Under the pieces are notes generated by a model, which saw only the letters and a list, made by a program, of their open reading frames with translations, ran no database searches and was not told the origin of the DNA. From Comamonadaceae bacterium (lineage in GTDB: Bacteria > Pseudomonadota > Gammaproteobacteria > Burkholderiales > Burkholderiaceae_C): a stretch of 10,548 bases of DNA. Made by a program: the position numbers and the translations under genes. The stretch is from positions 1 to 10,548 of the forward strand of contig CANCCF010000142.1 of assembly GCA_947374485.1 (NCBI GenBank). The letters run 5' to 3'. Below are positions 1 through 7,009 of this stretch, piece by piece (the first letter of the stretch is position 1; every line of letters begins with the position of its first letter).

Positions 1-1691
1 ATCATCTGGATCAAGGACGTCTCGCTGCGCAGGAAGCCTTCCTTGTCCGCGTCGAGGATGGTGACCAGCGAGACCTCCGGCAGGTCGAGACCCTCGCGCA
101 ACAGGTTGATGCCGACCAGCACGTCGAATGCGCCCAGCCGCAGATCGCGCAGGATCTCGACCCGCTCGACCGTGTCGATGTCGCTGTGCAAGTAGCGCAC
201 CTTCACGCCGTTGTCGCTCAGGTAGTCGGTGAGTTGCTCGGCCATGCGCTTGGTGAGTGTGGTGATCAGTACGCGCTCGTTTTTCTCCACGCGGATGCGG
301 ATTTCCTGCAGCACATCGTCCACCTGGCTGCTGGCAGGGCGCACCTCCACCTCCGGGTCCACCAGGCCGGTGGGCCGCACCACCTGCTCCACCACCTGAC
401 CAGCATGGTCTTTTTCCCACTGCGCGGGCGTGGCCGAAACAAAGATGGCCTGGCGCATGCGGGTCTCGAACTCTTCAAACTTCAGCGGCCGGTTGTCCAG
501 CGCACTGGGCAGGCGAAAGCCGTATTCCACCAGCGTGGTCTTGCGCGCGCGGTCGCCGTTGTACATACCGCCAAACTGGCCTATGAGCACATGGCTTTCG
601 TCCAGGAACATCACCGCGTCTTTGGGCAAATAGTCGGTGAGCGTGGCGGGCGGGTCGCCCGCCTCGGCGCCGCTCAGGTGGCGCGAGTAGTTCTCGATGC
701 CCTTGCAGTGGCCCACTTCGCTCAGCATTTCCAGATCAAAGCGGGTGCGCTGCTCCAGCCGCTGCGCTTCGACCAGTTTGCCCATGGAGAGGAACTGCTT
801 GAGGCGGTCTGCCAACTCCAGCTTGATGGTTTCCACAGCGGCCAGTACCTGTTCGCGCGGCGTCACATAGTGGCTGCTGGGGTAGACGGTAAAGCGCGGG
901 ATCTTCTGGCGGATGCGGCCGGTCAGCGGGTCGAACAGTTGCAGGCTTTCGATCTCGTCATCGAACAGCTCCACGCGCATGGCCATCTCGGAATGCTCGG
1001 CCGGAAAGATGTCGATGGTGTCGCCGCGCACGCGGAAGGCGCCGCGCGAAAAATCGATGTCATTGCGCTGGTACTGCATGCGCACCAGCTGGCTGATCAT
1101 GTCGCGCTGGCCCAGCTTGTCGCCCACGCGCAGCGTCATGATCATCTTGTGGTAAGCCTCGGGCTGGCCGATGCCGTAAATGGCCGAGACGGTGGCCACA
1201 ATCACCACATCGCGCCGCTCCATCACGCTCTTGGTGCAAGACAGGCGCATCTGCTCGATGTGCTCGTTGATGGCCGAGTCTTTCTCGATGAACAGGTCGC
1301 GCTGCGGCACATAGGCCTCGGGCTGGTAGTAGTCGTAGTAGCTGACGAAGTACTCCACCGCGTTCTTCGGAAAGAACTCGCGGAACTCGCTGTACAGCTG
1401 CGCGGCCAGCGTCTTGTTGGGCGCAAACACGATGGCCGGTCGGCCCAGCTGGGCAATCACATTGGCCATGGTGAAGGTCTTGCCCGAACCGGTCACGCCC
1501 AAGAGGGTCTGGAACACCTCGCCGTCGGTCACGCCTTCCACCAGCTGGCGTATGGCCTCGGGCTGGTCGCCGGCTGGTGGATAGGGCTGGTAGAGCTCGA
1601 AGGGCGAGTCCGGATAGCGCACAAAGGTGCCGGTGCGCTCGGGCTCCTCGGAGGGGACAGCAACCGGTGCAACAGGCTTGGAAACAGACAT
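1..1691 (-). CDS. uvrB: UvrABC system protein B (partial, C-terminus beyond left edge)
   Basis: UvrB is the damage-verifying helicase-like subunit of nucleotide excision repair; it receives DNA from UvrA and recruits UvrC. Reading the minus strand from ATG at 1691 gives 563 uninterrupted codons before the window ends. Visible are the Walker A motif GVTGSGKT (Lys71), the tyrosine-rich beta-hairpin around residues 119-138 (YYDYYQPEAYVPQRD) that clamps damaged DNA, the motif II sequence DESH at 364-367, and the late helicase motif INLLREGLDLPEV near the edge. About 110-130 residues are missing, including the C-terminal UVR domain that contacts UvrC. The N-terminus is about 26 residues longer than in E. 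coli UvrB (Lys45 there, from memory), so a later start is possible; the first residues are low-complexity (MSVSKPVAPVAVPSEEPE). I see no strong ribosome binding site and no LexA box. It is divergent from the aminotransferase gene. Confidence 0.96.
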   Translation of the reverse strand, partial: MSVSKPVAPVAVPSEEPERTGTFVRYPDSPFELYQPYPPAGDQPEAIRQLVEGVTDGEVFQTLLGVTGSGKTFTMANVIAQLGRPAIVFAPNKTLAAQLYSEFREFFPKNAVEYFVSYYDYYQPEAYVPQRDLFIEKDSAINEHIEQMRLSCTKSVMERRDVVIVATVSAIYGIGQPEAYHKMIMTLRVGDKLGQRDMISQLVRMQYQRNDIDFSRGAFRVRGDTIDIFPAEHSEMAMRVELFDDEIESLQLFDPLTGRIRQKIPRFTVYPSSHYVTPREQVLAAVETIKLELADRLKQFLSMGKLVEAQRLEQRTRFDLEMLSEVGHCKGIENYSRHLSGAEAGDPPATLTDYLPKDAVMFLDESHVLIGQFGGMYNGDRARKTTLVEYGFRLPSALDNRPLKFEEFETRMRQAIFVSATPAQWEKDHAGQVVEQVVRPTGLVDPEVEVRPASSQVDDVLQEIRIRVEKNERVLITTLTKRMAEQLTDYLSDNGVKVRYLHSDIDTVERVEILRDLRLGAFDVLVGINLLREGLDLPEVSLVTILDADKEGFLRSETSLIQM

Positions 1692-1848
1692 GGCAGGAAA
1701 TCCGCAAAGGGCAAAACACGCACTGTAGACCAGCCACCGCCGGGCTTGCCAGCGGCGCCGCAAATCCCGCCTTTGCACGGGCCCCAAAGTCGCCATCAGA
1801 CGCACGTAAAATGCCGGGTATTCCCCAACTCCCCCACAGGTTTCCTCC
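1692..1848. promoter_or_regulatory. Divergent intergenic region between uvrB and the aminotransferase gene
   Basis: This 157-bp gap must hold the 5' signals for both divergent genes. For the rightward gene, a -10-like TAAAAT lies at 1807-1812, about 36 bases before the ATG, but no good -35 sits at normal spacing; TTGCAC at 1773-1778 is too far away. For uvrB, TACAGT read on the minus strand (1722-1727) is a possible -10, also without a clear -35. I looked for a CTGT-N8-ACAG LexA operator and found none. No terminator or RNA gene is visible. The assignment rests on gene orientation; the individual promoter elements are weak. Confidence 0.4.
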
Positions 1849-3045
1849 ATGTCTCTTTTCTCCGCCGTCGAAATGGCCCCCCGCGACCCTATCCTGGGTC
1901 TGAACGAACAGTTCAACGCCGATACCAACCCCAACAAGGTCAACCTCGGCGTGGGTGTGTATTTCGACGACAACGGCAAGCTGCCCCTGTTGCAATGCGT
2001 GCAAGCCGCCGAGAAGACCATGATGGACAAGCCCACCGCGCGCGGCTACCTGCCCATTGACGGCATTGCCGCCTATGACGCCGCAGTCAAGACCCTGGTC
2101 TTTGGCGCCAACAGCGAACCGGTCACTTCCGGCCGCGTGGCCACGGTGCAGGCCATTGGTGGCACCGGCGGGCTGAAGATCGGTGCCGACTTCCTGAAGC
2201 ATCTGAATCCGAATGCCAAGGTCCTGATCTCCGACCCCAGTTGGGAAAACCACCGCGCGCTGTTTACCAACGCCGGTTTCGTGGTCGATACCTACGCCTA
2301 CTACGACGCAGCCAAGCGCGGTGTCGATTTCGAGGCCATGCTGGCCAGCCTGAACGCGGCCGTGGCTGGCACCATCGTGGTGTTGCATGCCTGCTGCCAC
2401 AACCCCACCGGCTATGACATCAGCGCGGCCCAGTGGGACCAGGTGATTGCGGTAGTGAAAGCCAAGCAACTCACCCCCTTCCTGGACATGGCCTACCAGG
2501 GCTTTGGCTACGGCATCCAGGAAGACGGCGCGGTCATTGGCAAGTTTGTCGCCGCGGGCCTGAACTTCTTTGTCTCCACGTCTTTTTCGAAAAGCTTCAG
2601 CCTGTATGGCGAGCGTGTGGGCGGCCTCTCCGTTCTGTGCACCGACAAGGAAGAAGCCAGCCGTGTGCTGAGCCAGTTGAAAATCGTGATCCGCACCAAC
2701 TACTCCAACCCGCCCACCCACGGTGGCGCCGTGGTGGCCGCCGTGCTGAACAACCCCGAGCTGCGCGCCCTGTGGGAAAAAGAGCTGGGCGAAATGCGCG
2801 TGCGCATCAAGGCCATGCGCCAGAAGCTGGTAGACGGATTGAAGGCCGCTGGCGTTAAGCAGGACATGTCCTTCATCACCACCCAAATCGGCATGTTCAG
2901 CTACTCCGGTTTGTCCAAAGACCAGATGGTCCGCCTGCGCTCCGAGTTCGGCGTGTACGGCACCGACACCGGTCGCATGTGCGTGGCCGCGCTCAACAGC
3001 AAGAACATCGACTACGTCTGCGCCTGCATTGCCAAAGTGATCTGA
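1849..3045 (+). CDS. Aspartate/aromatic amino acid aminotransferase (class I, PLP-dependent)
   Basis: This cytosolic enzyme transfers an amino group between aspartate or aromatic amino acids and 2-oxoglutarate. The 398 residues match the usual length of the AspC/TyrB subgroup. Counted from the ATG, the PLP-binding lysine is Lys248 in SFSKSFSLYGERVGG. Other cofactor and substrate residues are Trp132 (SDPSWENH), Asn185 (CCHNPTG), Asp213 and Tyr216 (FLDMAYQGFG), Arg256, and Arg376 (DTGRM), which would bind the substrate alpha-carboxylate. Spacing agrees with E. coli AspC (Lys258, Arg386 in that numbering), offset by about ten residues. The sequence cannot settle aspartate versus tyrosine/phenylalanine preference, so no symbol is given. 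The ATG at 1849 fits the family N-terminus (LFSAVEMAPRDPILGL); the ATG at 1811 is out of frame. No purine-rich ribosome binding site precedes it. The next gene starts 26 bases after the stop, so the two may be cotranscribed. Confidence 0.93.
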   Translation: MSLFSAVEMAPRDPILGLNEQFNADTNPNKVNLGVGVYFDDNGKLPLLQCVQAAEKTMMDKPTARGYLPIDGIAAYDAAVKTLVFGANSEPVTSGRVATVQAIGGTGGLKIGADFLKHLNPNAKVLISDPSWENHRALFTNAGFVVDTYAYYDAAKRGVDFEAMLASLNAAVAGTIVVLHACCHNPTGYDISAAQWDQVIAVVKAKQLTPFLDMAYQGFGYGIQEDGAVIGKFVAAGLNFFVSTSFSKSFSLYGERVGGLSVLCTDKEEASRVLSQLKIVIRTNYSNPPTHGGAVVAAVLNNPELRALWEKELGEMRVRIKAMRQKLVDGLKAAGVKQDMSFITTQIGMFSYSGLSKDQMVRLRSEFGVYGTDTGRMCVAALNSKNIDYVCACIAKVI

Positions 3046-3071
3046 CCCTGCCCTGAACCTGCCCGCACTCC

Positions 3072-4418
3072 TTGACGAGATTTTTCCATTCCGTGGTCCT
3101 GCTGCTGGCAGGGCTTGCATCCATGCAGGCCATGGCGTGGGGAAATCACAGTCTGGCGAGCTACAGGGCCTTCGAGGCCATGCCCGAGGTGGCTGGCGCG
3201 CCCAGTGCCACGGCAGAGTCGCTCGAGAGCTTTTTGCGGGCCGAAGAAAACACCGTGGAGGCCTTGCTGGCCAGCCAGGAGGCCTGGGCCGTGGTCAACA
3301 TCGAGAAGTACCCGGCGCGCCCGGCGGAGCTGGCCTTCCGGGCCGACCCCGGCCGTACTGACGAGGCCCGCCGCCTGGCTTTTTTGCGCGCCCTGCGGGT
3401 GGCGCCCGACAGCCGCTTTGCGCTCTACAGCCAGGCCGATCCCTGGAACCCCGCTCCCGGCACACCCCTGGCTACTTCGGCGATCAGCACACTGCCTGAG
3501 GCCGTGGGCTCTGGCGCCAAGTACCTGGCCCTGAAAGCGGGCGACCTGGTCGCCGCGCTCGCGGTGCTGGCAACGGCCACGGACGAGCCGGACCTGGGCT
3601 TGGACGTCAATCTTTTTGAAGACAACCTGTCTGACTGGGGAAAGACCTACGGCTTTGGCCCACAGCCCTATGGCAACGCGCTGCTGGCACAGGCTTCGCA
3701 AGCGCCGTTTCAAATGGGCTTCATGCATGAAAGCCGCATGGTGTCCCTCGGTCTGCCCGCCATTCGGCGCAGCTTCGTTTTGCTGCGCTCGCACCAATAT
3801 TCCACACTCGCCGCACTGGCTTTTCGCACCGGCCATGCGTATTGGGGCTGGCGCTTTGCCGGTTTCTCCCTGCATTACCTGCAAGACCAGACCGAGCCCT
3901 ATTACGCCGCCCTGGCGCCCGGCGAATCCGGCGTGAAGCTGCTCGCTGCCCAGGCGCTGGCGCTCTCCGGCATGCCCGGCATGCGCAATGATCTGGCGCA
4001 GCTGCGTTCCAATCGCCGCCTGGCATTGGAGAAATACCAGACCGAGTTGCTGCTGCGCGCCGCGGCCAGCAAGACCGAGACCGCGTTGGAAAAATCGCTG
4101 CACAACCTGGACAAGGACAAAGGCTACCCCGACTGGAGCGACCGCTATGTGCGAGAGGTGGTCAGCCAGCAGTCCAGCCGCGCAGCGCCAGCACTGGCCC
4201 AGACCCTGGTGGCTGCCTTGCCTGCGACCTATGTGGCCGATCCGGCCTTTGATTTCGCCGCCCGCGAGTCGGGTATCAACCTGGTGGCGGAAATGTCCCG
4301 ACGCGAGTCCCAGGAACGCGCCCGGCTGGACGCGACCCTGGCAGAACTGATGGGAAACTTCGGCGCGCACAGTCGAAACGCACTGCGCGGCATACTTAGA
4401 GCAAGCGACCCACTTTAA
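3072..4418 (+). CDS. Exported phospholipase C / S1-P1 nuclease-like protein of unknown function
   Basis: This 448-residue protein begins with a signal peptide: basic start MTRFF, hydrophobic core VVLLLAGLA, and an AMA cleavage motif ending at residue 22. Cleavage would leave Trp23 (WGNH) as the new N-terminus. Zinc-dependent phospholipase C and S1/P1 nucleases use a mature N-terminal Trp and nearby His as zinc ligands, and here His26 follows. A second family-like motif is LHYLQDQTEPYY, giving His268 and Asp272 in an H-x3-D pattern. The His expected shortly after the Pro is Tyr278. From this I infer a periplasmic or secreted metal-binding helical protein; the substrate is unknown and activity uncertain. 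The start is TTG at 3072: an in-frame stop lies at 3054-3056, and the first downstream ATG (3123) would remove the signal peptide. No Shine-Dalgarno is visible. It could be cotranscribed with the aminotransferase gene. Fold call moderate, function unassigned. Confidence 0.6.
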   Translation: MTRFFHSVVLLLAGLASMQAMAWGNHSLASYRAFEAMPEVAGAPSATAESLESFLRAEENTVEALLASQEAWAVVNIEKYPARPAELAFRADPGRTDEARRLAFLRALRVAPDSRFALYSQADPWNPAPGTPLATSAISTLPEAVGSGAKYLALKAGDLVAALAVLATATDEPDLGLDVNLFEDNLSDWGKTYGFGPQPYGNALLAQASQAPFQMGFMHESRMVSLGLPAIRRSFVLLRSHQYSTLAALAFRTGHAYWGWRFAGFSLHYLQDQTEPYYAALAPGESGVKLLAAQALALSGMPGMRNDLAQLRSNRRLALEKYQTELLLRAAASKTETALEKSLHNLDKDKGYPDWSDRYVREVVSQQSSRAAPALAQTLVAALPATYVADPAFDFAARESGINLVAEMSRRESQERARLDATLAELMGNFGAHSRNALRGILRASDPL

Positions 4419-4430
4419 GCAAGCCCAAAC

Positions 4431-4459
4431 TGTTATATTGCACTGCACCATTTTATAAA
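4431..4459 (+). promoter_or_regulatory. AT-rich putative phaZ promoter with PhaR-like operator motif
   Basis: The 52-bp gap before phaZ contains an AT-rich island unlike the GC-rich surroundings. Two -10-like hexamers, TATATT (4434-4439) and TATAAA (4454-4459), flank TTGCACTGCACC (4438-4449). The core TGCACTGCA (4439-4447) is an interrupted palindrome, TGCA-C-TGCA. PhaR, the PHA-responsive repressor of phasin and other PHA genes, is known to bind TGC/GCA-rich palindromic sites, and this motif resembles them. Overlap with a -10 element would suit a repressor. No consensus -35 is found at 16-18 bp, so the exact promoter is uncertain. The functional assignment is inference from motif likeness and from the downstream gene being phaZ. 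Confidence 0.4.
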
Positions 4460-4470
4460 GCGAGTGATCC

Positions 4471-5832
4471 ATGCTGTACCAGCTCTACGAAACCCAACGC
4501 TCCCTGATGGAACCGTTTGCGGACCTGGCGCAAGCCGCCGCTAAGGTTTACGCCAACCCCTTGTCGCTGGCGGGCCAGAGTCCGTTTTCACAGCGCTTGT
4601 CGGCCACCTACGACCTGATGCACCGCCTGGGCAAGGATTACGAGAAGCCGGAGTTTGGTTTGCGCACCATCGAGGTGGATGGTGTGGAAGTGGCCATCCA
4701 TGAGCGCGTCGAGCTGGACAAACCCTTTTGCGAGTTGCGCCGCTTCAAGCGCTTCAGTGATGACACGGCCACGCTGGAGAAGATCAAAGGCCAACCGGCG
4801 GTACTGATCGTGGCGCCCCTGTCGGGCCACTACTCCACCCTTTTGCGCGATACCGTCAAGACCATGCTCAAGGACCACAAGGTCTACATCACCGATTGGA
4901 AGAACGCCCGTCTGATCCCCATGAGCGAGGGTGAGTTCCACCTGGACGACTATGTGAACTACGTGCAGGAGTTCATCCGCCACGTGCAAAAGGTTTATGG
5001 CAACTGCCATGTGATGAGCGTGTGCCAGCCCACGGTGCCGGTGCTGGCGGCCGTCTCGCTGATGGCCAGTCGCGGCGAGAAGACGCCCCTGAGCATGACC
5101 ATGATGGGCGGCCCGATTGACGCACGCAAGTCGCCCACTGCCGTCAACAATCTGGCCATGAACAAGAGCCATAGCTGGTTCGAGAACAATGTGATTTACC
5201 GCGTGCCCAGCAGCTTCCCTGGCGCTGGCCGCCGTGTCTACCCGGGCTTTCTGCAGCACACCGGTTTTGTGGCCATGAACCCGGACCACCATGCGCGCAG
5301 CCATTACGATTACTTCAAGGACCTGATCAAGGGTGACGACGCCAGCACCGAGGCGCACCGCAAGTTCTACGACGAATACAACGCCGTGCTGGACATGGAC
5401 GCCGACTACTACCTGGAAACCATCCGCGTGGTGTTCCAGGACTTCAGCCTGGTGAGCGGCACCTGGGATGTCAAAAGCCCCGAAGGCAAGATCGAGCGCG
5501 TACGCCCGGATGACATCAAGACCACCGCCCTGCTGTCGGTGGAAGGCGAACTCGATGACATCTCTGGCTCCGGCCAGACCCGCGCTGTGCACGACATCTG
5601 CGGCGGCGTGCCCAAGAGCCAGCAAACCCACTTTGAAGCCAAGGGTGCGGGCCACTACGGTATTTTCTCGGGGCGCCGCTGGCGCGAGCATGTGTATCCG
5701 GTGGTGAAGGCGTTCATCTTGAGCCACAACGCGCAGGACACCGCAGGCAGCAAGCCTGCCGCCAAACCGGCGCTGGTGGCCGTGGCCGCCAAAAAACCTG
5801 CTGCCAAGCGCGCAGCCGTCGCCAAGCAGTGA
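4471..5832 (+). CDS. phaZ: Intracellular poly(3-hydroxybutyrate) depolymerase PhaZ
   Basis: PhaZ breaks down stored PHB/PHA at the granule surface, releasing hydroxyacyl units as carbon and energy. The N-terminus MLYQLYETQRSLMEPFADL and the overall sequence are typical of the Ralstonia/Cupriavidus intracellular (PhaZ1-type) alpha/beta-hydrolase family. The nucleophile is cysteine: Cys185 in SVCQPTVPV, with Asp362 (EGELDDISG) and His395 (KGAGHYG) completing the triad. These are offset by 2 and 7 residues from the Cys183-Asp355-His388 triad that I recall for R. eutropha PhaZ1. At 453 residues it is longer than that enzyme (about 419) because of a Lys/Ala-rich tail at 426-453 containing AAKKPAAKRA. 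There is no signal peptide, as expected for an intracellular enzyme. The ATG has only a weak upstream GCGAG. The stop overlaps the GTG start of the next gene by 4 bases, implying translational coupling. A PhaR-like motif lies upstream. Confidence 0.95.
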   Translation: MLYQLYETQRSLMEPFADLAQAAAKVYANPLSLAGQSPFSQRLSATYDLMHRLGKDYEKPEFGLRTIEVDGVEVAIHERVELDKPFCELRRFKRFSDDTATLEKIKGQPAVLIVAPLSGHYSTLLRDTVKTMLKDHKVYITDWKNARLIPMSEGEFHLDDYVNYVQEFIRHVQKVYGNCHVMSVCQPTVPVLAAVSLMASRGEKTPLSMTMMGGPIDARKSPTAVNNLAMNKSHSWFENNVIYRVPSSFPGAGRRVYPGFLQHTGFVAMNPDHHARSHYDYFKDLIKGDDASTEAHRKFYDEYNAVLDMDADYYLETIRVVFQDFSLVSGTWDVKSPEGKIERVRPDDIKTTALLSVEGELDDISGSGQTRAVHDICGGVPKSQQTHFEAKGAGHYGIFSGRRWREHVYPVVKAFILSHNAQDTAGSKPAAKPALVAVAAKKPAAKRAAVAKQ

Positions 5833-6520
5833 CGCTGGCGCGCTCCATGCACAGCGCGCTGGTGGAGCGCATCCATGGGGTCCTGCCGCAGACCCAGTGC
5901 AAACGCTGTGGTTATCCGGATTGCCTGGGCTATGCCCAGGCGATTGTCAAAGGGACGGCGGATATCAACCAATGCCCGCCCGGCGGCGCCGAAGGCGTGG
6001 TGCGGCTCGCCGACATCACGGGGCGTGCTGTGCGGCCGCTTGACCCTGACTATGGTGCGGAAGGCCCGCGCACGGTCGCCTTTGTTGACGAAGACTGGTG
6101 CATAGGCTGCACCCTGTGCATTGCGGCCTGCCCGGTGGACGCCATCATCGGTGGCAACAAGGTGATGCACACCATCATCGAGTCCGAATGCACCGGCTGC
6201 GAACTGTGTTTGCCGGTGTGCCCGGTGGACTGCATCTTGCTGGAAAATGTCACCCGAGGAGCCACGGGTTGGCAAGCCTGGTCAGCGCCGCAAGCCGCGC
6301 ATGCGCGTGGGCGCTACGAACAACGCATCCTGCGCCTGGCGCGTGAAGCGCAGGAGCAAGAGCAGCGCCTGATTGCCAAAGCCGAATTGAAAGCGTCGGA
6401 CATCGCCGCCCACTCCCAGCACACCGACCCTGCCGTGCTGGACAAGAAGCGCGCCACCATTGAAGCGGCATTGGCACGTGCCCGCGCCAAGCGCACACCT
6501 TCCATCCCACCCGACAAAAC

Positions 6521-6524
<4 letters not shown>
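5829..6524 (+). CDS. rsxB: RnfB/RsxB-like iron-sulfur electron transport protein, short soluble form
   Basis: The 231-residue protein resembles RnfB/RsxB, the ferredoxin-like subunit of the Rnf/Rsx electron transport complex. An N-terminal Fe-S domain has Cys24, Cys27, Cys32 and Cys49 (QCKRCGYPDC ... QCPPGG). Two 4Fe-4S ferredoxin motifs follow: CIGCTLCIAACP (Cys91/94/97/101) and CTGCELCLPVCP (Cys121/124/127/131). The N-terminal membrane helix of canonical RnfB is absent, and no rnfA, C, D, G or E lies nearby, so it probably works as a soluble electron carrier; its partner is not evident. The C-terminus (about 160-231) is charged, probably helical and less conserved. The start is GTG at 5829, overlapping the phaZ stop (GTGA); ATG at 5847 is an alternative that keeps all cysteines. 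It ends tail-to-tail with the VOC gene, stop codons overlapping. In other Burkholderiales I recall such proteins near nth, which is not seen here. Confidence 0.85.

Positions 6525-7009
<485 letters not shown>

Noticed and set aside
1692..1848. Possible LexA (SOS) box upstream of uvrB
   Set aside because: No CTGT-N8-ACAG match; CTGT at 1723-1726 has no properly spaced partner.
186..2060. 624-codon open frame on the plus strand opposite uvrB
   Set aside because: It lies antisense to a clear uvrB, is His/Ala/Leu/Val-rich without any domain, and is explained by GC-biased third positions of uvrB leaving no stops on the other strand.
1060..3120. 686-codon open frame on the minus strand across uvrB and the aminotransferase gene
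   Set aside because: It is out of frame with uvrB, spans the divergent intergenic region and lies antisense to the conserved aminotransferase; composition is shadow-like (Gly, His, Val, Ala).
3012..4472. 486-codon open frame antisense to the exported protein
   Set aside because: No recognisable motifs. The plus-strand frame has a proper signal peptide and family-like motifs.
4588..5727. 379-codon open frame antisense to phaZ
   Set aside because: PhaZ is unambiguous with its full catalytic triad; the antisense product is low in lysine and His-rich, as expected of a shadow frame.
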